Of a stretch of 64,000 nucleotides of DNA, positions 50,239 through 59,666 are shown piece by piece. Position 1 is the first letter of the stretch. Each line of letters opens with the position of its first letter. The translations under genes and the position numbers were made by a program. The notes under the pieces were generated by a model. It made no database searches and was not told the DNA's origin. It worked only from the letters and a program-made list of their open reading frames with translations. This DNA comes from Deltaproteobacteria bacterium (GTDB taxonomy: Bacteria > Desulfobacterota > Desulfobacteria > Desulfobacterales > SpSt-501): contig JACRCN010000085.1 of NCBI GenBank assembly GCA_016219005.1, forward strand, positions 1 through 64,000. Reading direction: 5' to 3'.

Positions 50239-51672
50239 CTACTCCACCATCCACTGCGTGTGCAAGAATTCACCCCGCGGGCGGTCGACGCGCTCATACG
50301 TGTGGGCACCGAAGTAATCGCGCTGGGCCTGGATGAGGTTGGCAGGCAGGCGGGCGCTGCGGTATCCGTCGTAGAAGGCGAGGGCGGCTGAGATGGCGGG
50401 CAGCGGGATGCCCAGCCGCACCGCCTCGATCACCACCCGGCGCCAGGAGCCCTGGCACTTCTGGATGATGCGGTTGAAATAATCGTCCAGCAGTAGATTC
50501 GGCAGGCCGGGGCTCCGGGTGAAAGCATCCGTGATTCGTTCCAGGAAGGAGCTGCGGATGATGCATCCCGCGCGCCACAGGAGGGCGATCTTGCCGAAGT
50601 CCAGGTTCCAGCGGTATTCCCGGGCGGCTTCCCGCATCAGCATGAAGCCCTGGGCATATGAGACGAGCTTGGCGGCCAGCAGCGCGTTGCGCAGGTCGGT
50701 CACGAGCGTTTTCGCGTTTCCTTTATACTTCGTCCGGGGGCCGGACAGAGCCGGGGATGCCGCAAGGCGCTCGTCCCTGAGGGCCGACAGGCAGCGGGCG
50801 TAGACCGCCTCGCTGATGAGGGTCACGGGTATGCCCAGGTCCAGGGAATTGATTCCGGTCCATTTGCCCGTGCCTTTCTGGCCCGCGCTGTCGAGGATCT
50901 TCTCCAGCAGCGGCTGGCCGTCTGTGTCCGGGAAGGCCATGATGTCCCGCGTGATCTCGATTAGATAGCTCTGGAGGTCGCCTGCGTTCCAGCGGCCGAA
51001 AATCCGGTGCATCTCGGCATGCGTCAGCGCGAGGCCCTCCCGCATCACGTGGTAGGCCTCGGCGATGATCTGCATGTCGCCGTATTCGATGCCGTTGTGG
51101 ATCATCTTCACGTAGTGGCCGGCGCCGTCCGCGCCCACCCACTCGCAGCACGGCGAGCCGTCGGGCGTTTTGGCAGCGATGGCCTGGAACAGGCCCTTCA
51201 CCAGGGGCCAGGCCTTTGGATTGCCGCCCGGCATGATGGACGGGCCCCGGCGGGCCCCCTCCTCGCCACCGGAGATTCCGGTGCCGATGTAGAGGAGGCC
51301 TTTGTCCTCCATCCATTTCGTGCGGCGGATCGTGTCGGTGAACTGGGAGTTGCCGCCGTCGATGATCACATCACCGGGCACGAGGTGCGACAGGAGCAGG
51401 GCGATGAAATCGTCTACGGGCTTGCCGGCTTTCACCATCAGCATCACCCTGCGCGGCCGCTTTAACCGCGCGACCATCGCTTCCAGCGAGTGGGCGCCGA
51501 TCACACGGCTGCCCCGGGCGGGCCCGGCCATGAACTGGTCGACCCTGGACACCGTCCGGTTGTAGGCTGCTACGGTGTAGCCGTGGTCGTTCATGTTCAG
51601 GATCAGGTTTTGACCCATCACGGCCAACCCGATCACGGCGATGTCCGCCTGTGTTTCGCGTTCCATGGTCAT
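50239..51672 (-). CDS. gnd: 6-phosphogluconate dehydrogenase, decarboxylating
   Basis: A 477-residue full-length Gnd. The N-terminal NADP fold has IGLAVMGQNLILNMNDHGY; the substrate site has GISGGEEGARRGPSIMPGG and the catalytic Lys/Asn segment VKMIHNGIEYGDMQ; the C-terminal tail carries the expected YFGAHTYERVD and FLHTQW. It oxidises 6-phosphogluconate to ribulose 5-phosphate and CO2 in the pentose phosphate pathway. Probably co-transcribed with the LarA gene downstream. Confidence 0.95.
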   Translation of the reverse strand: MTMERETQADIAVIGLAVMGQNLILNMNDHGYTVAAYNRTVSRVDQFMAGPARGSRVIGAHSLEAMVARLKRPRRVMLMVKAGKPVDDFIALLLSHLVPGDVIIDGGNSQFTDTIRRTKWMEDKGLLYIGTGISGGEEGARRGPSIMPGGNPKAWPLVKGLFQAIAAKTPDGSPCCEWVGADGAGHYVKMIHNGIEYGDMQIIAEAYHVMREGLALTHAEMHRIFGRWNAGDLQSYLIEITRDIMAFPDTDGQPLLEKILDSAGQKGTGKWTGINSLDLGIPVTLISEAVYARCLSALRDERLAASPALSGPRTKYKGNAKTLVTDLRNALLAAKLVSYAQGFMLMREAAREYRWNLDFGKIALLWRAGCIIRSSFLERITDAFTRSPGLPNLLLDDYFNRIIQKCQGSWRRVVIEAVRLGIPLPAISAALAFYDGYRSARLPANLIQAQRDYFGAHTYERVDRPRGEFLHTQWMVE

Positions 51673-51775
51673 TGTCAGTTTACCTTTCCTAAGAATCCTC
51701 GCATACCGCCGGCGAACTCGGGCACTTCAGCACGCTTGGCAGTTTATCAGATTTGGTTGAAAGTGCAATTCGGGC

Positions 51776-51805
51776 TTGACAAGGTATAAGGACATTTGTA
51801 TAGAC
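51776..51805 (+). promoter_or_regulatory. Sigma-70 promoter with overlapping HutC/GntR-type operator
   Basis: TTGACA (51776-51781), 17-bp spacer, TATAGA (51799-51804). The -10 box is embedded in GTATAGAC (51798-51805), which fits the GTMTAKAC core bound by HutC-subfamily GntR regulators; a partial second copy, CTATAGAC, follows directly. A UTRA-type GntR regulator is encoded at 58804 in the same cluster, so repression by steric block of the promoter is likely. Confidence 0.65.
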
Positions 51806-51885
51806 CTATAGACAATTATACAGCTTTCTCAACGAAACGATCGATAGCGAGAACAAAACCCTTTCAACTATTGGGGCTTAACCGT

Positions 51886-53274
51886 ATGGACCCGTCTATC
51901 GCCTCCGTGCCTCTCCGTAAAAAGCTTGCGGATTTCATTCACGATACAGCTTTCGAAAAACTCCCCAAGAACGTAATTCATCAAGCCAAGCTCTGCCTCC
52001 TCGATCTGATTGGCGTCAGCATCGCAGGGGGCCGCCAGAACGTCGCATCCATTGCCCAAAGACTTATCCCGGCAATGGGCGGATGCGAGGAGGTCACTCA
52101 CTGGGGCTGCGAGCGCAAGCTGCCGCTGCTGACGGCCACCCTGATGAATGCGGTGCAGGCGCATGCGATCGATATGGACGACGGTCATCGATATGCCAAT
52201 GGCCACCCGGGGGTCGTCACCATCCCGGCTGCGGTGGCTCTCGCCGAAAAAGAAAATCTGACGGGCCGCGAACTGATCGAGGCGATCGTCATCGGTTATG
52301 AATTTTTCATCCGATTGGGATCCGCGATCAATCCCGACCTGCTTCTGCGTGGGTTTCACACGACTTCCACCATCGGCTGTTTCTCTTCCGGAGCGGTTGC
52401 GGCCAGGTTGCTCAAATTGAGCAGGCCTCAGACGGAAAATGCGCTGTCCTTGTCCGGGCTCCAGAGTGCGGGTCTTCTGGAAGTTTTGCACAGTGGTGAA
52501 AGCGGCAAATCCTTTCAGGTGGGAAAAGCCGCTCAAAGCGGTGTCCTGGCAGGCTTGCTGGCCCAACAAGGTGCCGACGGGCCTGAGAGCGTCTTTGAAG
52601 GTGAGAAGGGTTTTTTCAAGGCGTTCGCCGGAAGGCCGTGCGACAGTCAAGCCATCTGCAGGAATCTTGGGAAAGACTTCCATCTGCCCGGCGTTTATTT
52701 CAAAAAGCACGCGGCCTGCCGGCATATTCATTCTGCGTTGGATGCAATAGCGGAAATCGTTGACAGGCACGCCCCATCCCCTGAAAAAATCGGGTCGATC
52801 GACATCGAAACCTACTCGATCGCCAAAAGCCTGACCGGCCACATTGCGACCGAGGATTCCGAGCTCGGCGCCAAATTCAGCACTCCGATCGCCATCGGCT
52901 TGCTGCTGGTGTTCGGGCAGTCGGATTCCTCGATCTACAAAAGGCAATACATATCAGACCCTCTGGTCCAATCCATTGCGAAAAAGGTCACAGTGCGCGT
53001 GAACCCTGAACGCGACAAGGCGTATCCCGGGCAAAGAGGAGCATGCGTCACCGTCAAAAGCGGAGACCAATCCTGCACGCATGAGGTGACATACCCCAGG
53101 GGAGAGCCTGAAAACCCGCTCAGCGACGACGAGATGGCCTCTAAGTTCGAGAAAAACGCTTCCACGCTGTATGCAACGGAGCGAGTGAACAAGATTCGTG
53201 GCATCATTCTGGATATCGAAAACAGAGACGTCCGTGAAATGACATCGATACTGACAGCACCAGGCGCGTCATAG
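51886..53274 (+). CDS. MmgE/PrpD family protein in tricarboxylate cluster
   Basis: A 462-residue MmgE/PrpD protein with DMDDGHRYANGHPGVVTIPA (about 88-107) and FKKHAACRHIHSALDAI (about 270-286). The family includes 2-methylcitrate dehydratase and cis-aconitate decarboxylase, both acting on C6-C7 tricarboxylates. As the first gene of a cluster with TcuAB and aconitase, a tricarboxylate substrate is likely. A frame open to a TTG at 51796 is excluded because that codon lies inside the promoter; the ATG at 51886 is used. It is a distant paralogue of the protein at 16466. Confidence 0.85.
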   Translation: MDPSIASVPLRKKLADFIHDTAFEKLPKNVIHQAKLCLLDLIGVSIAGGRQNVASIAQRLIPAMGGCEEVTHWGCERKLPLLTATLMNAVQAHAIDMDDGHRYANGHPGVVTIPAAVALAEKENLTGRELIEAIVIGYEFFIRLGSAINPDLLLRGFHTTSTIGCFSSGAVAARLLKLSRPQTENALSLSGLQSAGLLEVLHSGESGKSFQVGKAAQSGVLAGLLAQQGADGPESVFEGEKGFFKAFAGRPCDSQAICRNLGKDFHLPGVYFKKHAACRHIHSALDAIAEIVDRHAPSPEKIGSIDIETYSIAKSLTGHIATEDSELGAKFSTPIAIGLLLVFGQSDSSIYKRQYISDPLVQSIAKKVTVRVNPERDKAYPGQRGACVTVKSGDQSCTHEVTYPRGEPENPLSDDEMASKFEKNASTLYATERVNKIRGIILDIENRDVREMTSILTAPGAS

Positions 53275-53340
53275 ATTGCTTCACACTGAACATGAGGGTT
53301 GCAACCACCACGGATACGGAAATGGCGACAGGAGACGGCT

Positions 53341-54756
53341 ATGGATCAGGAAACTTCGAACGAGATTGATGTGTTGGTCGTCGGCGGCGGGGCGGCTGCC
53401 TTGAGCGCAGCCATCACCGCGCGGGAACAGGGCGCAAGCGTGCTGTTGCTGGAATGCGCGCCGAAGCACTTCCGGGGCGGGAACAGTCGGCACACGCGCA
53501 ACATGCGCTTGGCGCACGAGACTCAATTTGCCCCTTACACGGGCTCCTACCCGGAAAAAGAGATGTGGGAAAACTACCTGAAGGCGACGGGTGGCGAGGC
53601 CAACCTCGAGTTGGCCAAAATGGCCGTCAGCGGCTCGGGCTCCATCCTCGACTGGATGCGGGCCCACGGGGTCAAGTTTCAGCCGGCTTTGGCGGGAACC
53701 CTCCACCTGGGCCGCACCAATGCGTGGTTTTTGGGCGGCGGCAAGGCGATGGTGAACGCACTTTACCGAAGTGCCGAGCGCCTGGGCGTGAACGTTCGCT
53801 ATGAGGCCGAAGTGGTCGGCCTGGACGTACGCGACGGCCACTTTCACGGCGCGTCGGTAGTAATGAGCGGAAAGACGGTGGCCATCTCCGCCAAGGCAGT
53901 GGTGGTGGCGGCCGGCGGTTTTCAATCGAATCTGGCCTGGCTGAGACAGGCCTGGGGTCCGGCCGCCGATAACTTCCTGATCCGCGGCGCCCCCTTCGAC
54001 ACGGGTACCCTGCTAAAAATCCTTTTGGATCACGGTGCCGAATCGGTCGGCGAGCCTACCCAGGCGCACATGGTCCCCATCGACGCGCGCTCACCGAGAT
54101 TCGACGGCGGCATCGTCACCCGGCTTGATTGCGTCACTCTCGGAATCGTCGTGAACAAGAACGGGGAACGCTATTACGACGAGGGCGAGGACTTCTGGCC
54201 CATGCGCTACGCCATCTGGGGTCGCCTGGTGGCGCAGCAGCCCGACCAGATCTCATACGTGCTCATCGATTCCAAGACCCTCGACCGCTTTATGCCCTCG
54301 GTGTTCCCGCCGGTCAAGGGAAACACCATCGCCGAAGTGGCGGAGCAGTTCAATCTTTCGGTGGACAAGGTGCGGGCCACCGTGGACGAATACAACCGTG
54401 CGGTGCAGCCCGGAAAATTCGACCACACCATCCAGGACGATTGCAGGACTGCCGGCCTGACGCCGCCCAAGACGCACTGGGCGCTGCGCATCGATCAGCC
54501 GCCTTTCTACGGCTACCCGCTGCGGCCCGGCCTGACCTTCACCTACTTCAGCGTAAAGATCGACAAGCAGGCGGCGGTGATCATGAAAGGCGGAAGGCCG
54601 GCCTCCAACATTTTTGCAGCCGGTGAAATCATGTCGGGGAACATCCTGCCCAAGGGCTACATCGGGGGTTTTGGGCTGGTCATCGGCAATGTTTTCGGGA
54701 GAACCGCCGGCAGCAAAGCGGCGGCCCTTGCGCGCACCATGCGGAAAGCTGCTTAG
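53341..54756 (+). CDS. tcuA: FAD-dependent tricarballylate dehydrogenase TcuA
   Basis: A 471-residue flavoprotein of the fumarate-reductase/succinate-dehydrogenase flavoprotein group. The FAD motif is VLVVGGGAAALSAAI, followed by RGGNSRHTRNMR, GTLHLGRTNAWFLGGGKAMV and a C-terminal GYIGGFGLVIGNVFGR, all close to TcuA of Salmonella. TcuA oxidises tricarballylate to cis-aconitate. The next gene encodes its electron-accepting partner TcuB, 14 nt downstream. Confidence 0.9.
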   Translation: MDQETSNEIDVLVVGGGAAALSAAITAREQGASVLLLECAPKHFRGGNSRHTRNMRLAHETQFAPYTGSYPEKEMWENYLKATGGEANLELAKMAVSGSGSILDWMRAHGVKFQPALAGTLHLGRTNAWFLGGGKAMVNALYRSAERLGVNVRYEAEVVGLDVRDGHFHGASVVMSGKTVAISAKAVVVAAGGFQSNLAWLRQAWGPAADNFLIRGAPFDTGTLLKILLDHGAESVGEPTQAHMVPIDARSPRFDGGIVTRLDCVTLGIVVNKNGERYYDEGEDFWPMRYAIWGRLVAQQPDQISYVLIDSKTLDRFMPSVFPPVKGNTIAEVAEQFNLSVDKVRATVDEYNRAVQPGKFDHTIQDDCRTAGLTPPKTHWALRIDQPPFYGYPLRPGLTFTYFSVKIDKQAAVIMKGGRPASNIFAAGEIMSGNILPKGYIGGFGLVIGNVFGRTAGSKAAALARTMRKAA

Positions 54757-54770
54757 GAGGCACGATCATC

Positions 54771-55877
54771 ATGCAAACAGAACTGTTGGCACAAGGCGAA
54801 CAATTGATGCGGATCTGCAATTCATGCCGCTATTGTGAAGGCTTCTGCGCGGTCTGGCGCGCGATGGAATACCGCCGCGAGTTTCCGGCCGGGGACCTCA
54901 ACTATCTCGCCAATTTATGTCATGACTGCAGTGAGTGCTATTACGCCTGCCAGTACGCACCGCCGCACGAGTGGAACATCAACCCGCCGCTGACATTCGC
55001 CAGGATACGCGCCCGGTCGTATGAGCAGTACGCCTGGCCGAAAGCGTTGGCGTCCGCTTTTCGCGTCAACGGTCTGGTGGTTGCGTTGACCTCGGTTCTG
55101 GCCATCATGGCGCTCATGTTCGGGGTGGTTCAGATGCAGGGGGGGAGCGCGCTGTCCAAAGCGGTTCCCGGCGGAGATTTCTACCAGATTACCTCCCATG
55201 GGTTTCTGGTGACCGTCTTCGGCATCGTTGCGCTTTTCAGCGCCCTGGCCCTGGTCATCGGATTGCTCCGGTTTTGCCGCGACATCGGCGAAAAGGTGTC
55301 GGATTTGTTCACCCCCGCGACCCTGGCGTTGGCCGTCAAAGAGACGTTGCAGCTCGAATACTTGGACGGCGGCGGCTGGGGCTGTGCCTACCCGGGCGAA
55401 GAGAGCTCGCCGGTGCGGCGCTGGTTCCACCATTTTACGTTTTACGGATTCCTGCTCAGCTTTGCGTCGACCAGTGTGGCGGCAATTTACGATTATGTGT
55501 TTCACTGGCCGGCCCCATACAGTTACACCAGCCTGCCCGTCTTACTGGGGATGCTGGGCGGTCTCGGCTTGCTGATAGGGCCGGTCGGGCTGCTGGTGCT
55601 CAAGCAAGGACGCAACTGGGACATCACCGATGAGGAGCAGGGCGGGATGGATGTCGCTTTTCTGGTGCTCCTGATCCTTACCAGCGCATCGGGCCTGCTC
55701 CTGCTTGCTTTGCGGGAGACGGCTGCCATGGGCGCGCTGCTGGTCGTTCACCTGGGCATCGTCATGGGGTTGTTCCTCACAATACCTTACGGCAAATTCG
55801 TGCACGGGATTTACCGTTTTGTAGCGATAGCGAAATTTGCCCTGGAGCGGAAACGAAAACGAGTGCTGGGGGCCTGA
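54771..55877 (+). CDS. tcuB: TcuB: Fe-S/heme membrane partner of tricarballylate dehydrogenase
   Basis: A 368-residue protein. The N-terminus has two cluster motifs, ICNSCRYCEGFCAVW (about 15-29) and LCHDCSECYYACQYAPPHEW (about 46-65). About six membrane helices follow (from about 100 to 350) with His residues suited to heme binding. TcuB re-oxidises the FADH2 of TcuA and sends electrons to the quinone pool. Adjacent tcuA and normal length support the call. Confidence 0.9.
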   Translation: MQTELLAQGEQLMRICNSCRYCEGFCAVWRAMEYRREFPAGDLNYLANLCHDCSECYYACQYAPPHEWNINPPLTFARIRARSYEQYAWPKALASAFRVNGLVVALTSVLAIMALMFGVVQMQGGSALSKAVPGGDFYQITSHGFLVTVFGIVALFSALALVIGLLRFCRDIGEKVSDLFTPATLALAVKETLQLEYLDGGGWGCAYPGEESSPVRRWFHHFTFYGFLLSFASTSVAAIYDYVFHWPAPYSYTSLPVLLGMLGGLGLLIGPVGLLVLKQGRNWDITDEEQGGMDVAFLVLLILTSASGLLLLALRETAAMGALLVVHLGIVMGLFLTIPYGKFVHGIYRFVAIAKFALERKRKRVLGA

Positions 55878-55921
55878 AGGGTCCCGGCTGCGATCCTGTG
55901 CGAACATAGACGGAGGTATTC

Positions 55922-56800
55922 ATGGTTAAGCTTGGTTTCATCGGCTTCGGCGAGGCGGCCTTCAACATCGCAAAAGGTCTGAAGGGCGAAGGTCTGGACG
56001 GGATCATGGCCTATGACAAGTTCTGGCAGGGCGCCCCCGGTTCGGAACTGGTTTGCAGGCGCGCTGCCGAGGCACATGTCAAACTGCTTCCAGGCTTGCA
56101 GGAACTGGTGCGGGGCAGCGAGATGGTCGTGTCGGCCGTGAGTGCCGACATGGCCGTTTCGCTGGCTCTGGACGCCAGCCCCTTTTTGAAACCTGGCAAG
56201 ATCTACGTCGACATCAACGCCACATCCCCCATGACCAAGGAGGAAATCGATAAAATTATCTCCCCGATCGCCCTGTTCGTGGATTGTGCGGTCATGGGGC
56301 CGGTCCCGACTTACAAGCACAAGGTTCCGGTCTCGGTTTCGGGGAAGGGCGCCAAGGCATTTTCCGAGGCCATGGCGCCTTTTGGGATGAACATCACTTA
56401 CATGGATGCCCCGGCGGGGAGCGCGTCGGCCTCGAAGATGTTCCGAAGCATTTTCATGAAGGGCTTTGTCACCCTGCTGCTGGAAATGATCGTGGCGGCT
56501 CATAAATACAAAGTGGAAGACGACGTCCTGCTGTCGGTGAAGGAAACGCTGACCGCGGGCCCGCTGCTGGAAGTGGTCAACGGCCTGGTCGGCCGCGGCG
56601 TCATCCATTCCGAGCGGCGCGAGCACGAGATGGATGAGGTCATTGCCACCCTGGAGACGTTGAAGGTGGACGGCACGATGTCCAAAGCCACCAAGGCCAA
56701 GCTGCGATGGTGCACCCAGCTTGGTCTCAAGGGGCACTTCAAGGGCGTTCCTCCGAAGGATTTTCACGAGATATTTGCAGCCATCGACAAAATCAAATAG
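55922..56800 (+). CDS. NAD(P)-binding beta-hydroxyacid dehydrogenase-like protein (DUF1932 type)
   Basis: A 292-residue protein of the 6-phosphogluconate/3-hydroxyisobutyrate dehydrogenase superfamily. The Rossmann motif GFIGFGEAAFNIAKGL is at the N-terminus, VDINATSPMTKEEID marks the substrate segment, and GSASASKMFRSIFMKG carries the probable catalytic Lys. The helical C-terminus resembles DUF1932. GGAGG precedes the start. In this cluster it may oxidise a hydroxylated tricarboxylate or downstream C4-C5 acid. The substrate is unknown. Confidence 0.82.
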   Translation: MVKLGFIGFGEAAFNIAKGLKGEGLDGIMAYDKFWQGAPGSELVCRRAAEAHVKLLPGLQELVRGSEMVVSAVSADMAVSLALDASPFLKPGKIYVDINATSPMTKEEIDKIISPIALFVDCAVMGPVPTYKHKVPVSVSGKGAKAFSEAMAPFGMNITYMDAPAGSASASKMFRSIFMKGFVTLLLEMIVAAHKYKVEDDVLLSVKETLTAGPLLEVVNGLVGRGVIHSERREHEMDEVIATLETLKVDGTMSKATKAKLRWCTQLGLKGHFKGVPPKDFHEIFAAIDKIK

Positions 56801-56821
56801 ACCCTATCAAGGCGGCTTGCC

Positions 56822-58744
56822 ATGAGTCAAAATTTGACGGAAAAACTGATCGCCTCCCACCTGGTTTCCGGTGAAATGGTCAAGGGAAACGAGATCAGCA
56901 TCAAAATCGATCAGACCCTGACGCAAGATGCGCTCGGGACCATGGCCTATCTCGAGTTCGAGGCCATGGGTGTCGAACGAGTCAAAACGAAGCTTTCCGT
57001 TTCATACGTCGACCACCTCATGCTGCAGGAAGGCTTCGAGAACTCCGACGACCATAAATACTTGAGTACGGTCGCGGCGAAATACGGGGTCCTCTTTTCG
57101 AAGCCGGGAAACGGCATATGCCACCAAGTGCACCTGGAGCGATTGACCCGCCCGGGCTGGACTTTGCTCGGCACCGACAGCCACACGCCCACGGCAGGTG
57201 CCGTGGGGATGCTGGCGATAGGCGCCGGGGGCTTGGATGTCGCGGTGGCCATGGCCGGCGGGGCTTTTTTTCTGACCTACCCAAAGATCGTTCGGGTGAA
57301 CCTGCAAAGCAAACTGCACCCGTGGGTGACGGCCAAGGATGTCATCCTCGAACTGCTGAAAAAGCTGACCGCCAAGGGCAATGTCGGGTCGGTTCTCGAA
57401 TACGGAGGCCCGGGGATTCTCACCCTCTCGGTCCCTGAAAGGGCCACCATCACGAACATGGGGGCCGAACTGGGTGTAACCACTTCCTTGTTCCCAAGCG
57501 ATCAGATCACGCGCGCGTTCTTCCGCGCCCAGGGGCGTGATGCGGATTGGGCGGCATTCCAGCCCGACCCGGACGCCCGGTATGACCACACGATCGAGAT
57601 GGATCTGGATGGCATCGAGCCGAACATCGCCCTGCCGCATTCACCGGATAAAGTTAAAAGAATAAGAGAGGTCGAAGGCACACCGGTCGATCAGGTGCTG
57701 ATCGGAAGCTGCACGAACTCCTCCTTCCGAGACCTGATGACGGCGGCTGCCATGCTGAAAGGGAAAAAAGCCCACCCCGCCGTGAGCTTCGGAGTCGCTC
57801 CCGGGACCCGGCAGGTCCTGAGGATGATCAGCGCGAACGGCGCCCTGACCGACATCGTGGACTCCGGCGCGCGTATACTCGAACCGGCCTGCGGCTTTTG
57901 TGTCGGAAATGGGCAGTCACCGCACAGCGGAGCTGTTTCGGTCCGCACCAACAATAGGAATTTCGAGGGGAGGTCCGGGACACAGAACGCCAGGGTCTAC
58001 CTGGTGAGCCCCGAAAGTGCCGTCGCGGCGGCGCTCACAGGCAAAATCACCGATCCGCGCGACCTGGGGATGGACTACCCGTCCATTCAACAGCCCCAAC
58101 ACTTTTTTTCGGACAGTAGCATGTTTGTGCCTCCGACCTATACCGACGGAGTCTTTCGCGGTCCGAACATGGGGACGCCCCCCTGTAACACTCCCATGCC
58201 GCAACGCCTGAACGCCGTTGTGACCATCAAGTTGGGCGATCAGATCACCACCGACCATATCATCCCCGCCGGCTCGGTAGGCCGTTACCGATCCAACATC
58301 CAAAAATCGAGTGAGTTCGTCTTCAAAAACATTGCTCCCGATTTTGCGGAATCCTGTGAAACCGCGAAGGCGCGGGGACTCTCATCCGTTATTGTCGCGG
58401 GGGTGAGTTACGGGCAAGGCTCATCGCGCGAACATGCAGCCCTATGCCCCATGTATCTCGGCGTTCGCGCCGTGATCGCCAAGAGCATTGAACGCATCCA
58501 TATGGCCAACCTGATCAACTTCGGAATCATGCCCCTGATCTTCAAGAACGCAGAGGATTACGAACGCATTCAATCCGGGGATGAACTGCAGATCTCGGAG
58601 ACCCATGGCCAATTGCGAAAGCCCGAGATGGTCGTAGAGAACAGGACCGGGCAACTGACGTTTGCCGTCTGCCACAGCCTGACACCGCGACAGGTGGAAA
58701 TAGTGCTGAGCGGGGGGCTGCTGAACCATGTCGGTCAGAGTTAG
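56822..58744 (+). CDS. Aconitate hydratase (aconitase)
   Basis: A 640-residue aconitase of the short, mitochondrial-like type. The 4Fe-4S ligands are in IGSCTNSS and ACGFCVGNG; active-site parts include GTDSHTPTAGAVG, DQITTDHIIPAG and YGQGSSREHAA. It isomerises citrate, cis-aconitate and isocitrate. Placed after tcuAB it would take the cis-aconitate made from tricarballylate. It starts 21 nt after the dehydrogenase gene. Confidence 0.95.
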   Translation: MSQNLTEKLIASHLVSGEMVKGNEISIKIDQTLTQDALGTMAYLEFEAMGVERVKTKLSVSYVDHLMLQEGFENSDDHKYLSTVAAKYGVLFSKPGNGICHQVHLERLTRPGWTLLGTDSHTPTAGAVGMLAIGAGGLDVAVAMAGGAFFLTYPKIVRVNLQSKLHPWVTAKDVILELLKKLTAKGNVGSVLEYGGPGILTLSVPERATITNMGAELGVTTSLFPSDQITRAFFRAQGRDADWAAFQPDPDARYDHTIEMDLDGIEPNIALPHSPDKVKRIREVEGTPVDQVLIGSCTNSSFRDLMTAAAMLKGKKAHPAVSFGVAPGTRQVLRMISANGALTDIVDSGARILEPACGFCVGNGQSPHSGAVSVRTNNRNFEGRSGTQNARVYLVSPESAVAAALTGKITDPRDLGMDYPSIQQPQHFFSDSSMFVPPTYTDGVFRGPNMGTPPCNTPMPQRLNAVVTIKLGDQITTDHIIPAGSVGRYRSNIQKSSEFVFKNIAPDFAESCETAKARGLSSVIVAGVSYGQGSSREHAALCPMYLGVRAVIAKSIERIHMANLINFGIMPLIFKNAEDYERIQSGDELQISETHGQLRKPEMVVENRTGQLTFAVCHSLTPRQVEIVLSGGLLNHVGQS

Positions 58745-58803
58745 GACTTGGAGCGTGGTCGCATTTTCGCTCCAGGCTATTGTTCGTCGATGAGGATTTG
58801 AAA

Positions 58804-59574
58804 ATGGAACCTGTCCTTCCCGTTTACCATCAAATTCGCCGAACCATAAAATACTGGATACTCGATCAACGCTATGGCGCCAATGACAAGATCCCTCCCG
58901 AGCATGAATTGGCCAATCAGTTCAATGTAAATCGCATGACCGTACGTCAGGCACTGTCTTCACTGGTAGATGAGGGGTTGCTGATTCGTAAGCGGGGGGA
59001 GGGTACATTTGTCACCCATAACGAGGACCTGATCCAGGGGATGAGCCTCAAGCACATTAATATGACGAATGTGCTTTTTTTGCCGTTGATGAAATCCAAG
59101 ACGCTGACCGTTTTCAAAACGGAAATAGAGCCGACCCCTTTGATCAGGAAAAAGCTGGAGTTGAATGAAGACGAGCATCTCGTGGTCATGATCAAAAGAG
59201 ACCGGCTGGTGCCGGAAGGGTTTCGCGCGTTCACCATCAATTACCTCCCGCTTGAGCTCGGCAGACGACTGCATGAAGAGGAGCTTTTAAAGAGGCCTCT
59301 GCTGAAAATAATGGAAGACGATCTTAAAATTGATTTTATCGAAGCATACGAGACCATAGAAGCTTCTTTTGCCGATGAAGAAACGGCAGCGCATTTAGGG
59401 ATCGCCCCTGGAGTCCCAACACTGCTAACGGAGAGAATCATGTACGCTGAAAAGGGCAAACCGGTTGAACTCGTCAATACGATTTATGATGCCAACCTCT
59501 ACAAATGTTGTTTGCATTTGAAAAAGGTCAAACGTGGGCGTTCTTTCGACTGGATCTGCCAAATTACAAAATAA
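58804..59574 (+). CDS. GntR-family (HutC/UTRA) transcriptional regulator
   Basis: A 256-residue GntR regulator: winged HTH (about 5-70, with YGANDKIPPEHELANQFNVN and MTVRQALSSLVDEGLL) followed by a UTRA ligand-binding domain (about 90-245). The start at 58804 has GAGGA 7-8 nt upstream. A hairpin GGAGCG-N12-CGCTCC (58750-58773) separates it from aconitase. It probably represses the cluster through the GTATAGAC site at 51798, with a tricarboxylate or its product as inducer. Confidence 0.9.
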   Translation: MEPVLPVYHQIRRTIKYWILDQRYGANDKIPPEHELANQFNVNRMTVRQALSSLVDEGLLIRKRGEGTFVTHNEDLIQGMSLKHINMTNVLFLPLMKSKTLTVFKTEIEPTPLIRKKLELNEDEHLVVMIKRDRLVPEGFRAFTINYLPLELGRRLHEEELLKRPLLKIMEDDLKIDFIEAYETIEASFADEETAAHLGIAPGVPTLLTERIMYAEKGKPVELVNTIYDANLYKCCLHLKKVKRGRSFDWICQITK

Positions 59575-59666
59575 GAAAAATCAAAAGGAAATTTTGACCG
59601 CAACCCGTGAAACGATCTTGGTTCCGCTGCAGCTAATAGACTAAACCTTTCAAAAGGATTTTACGC

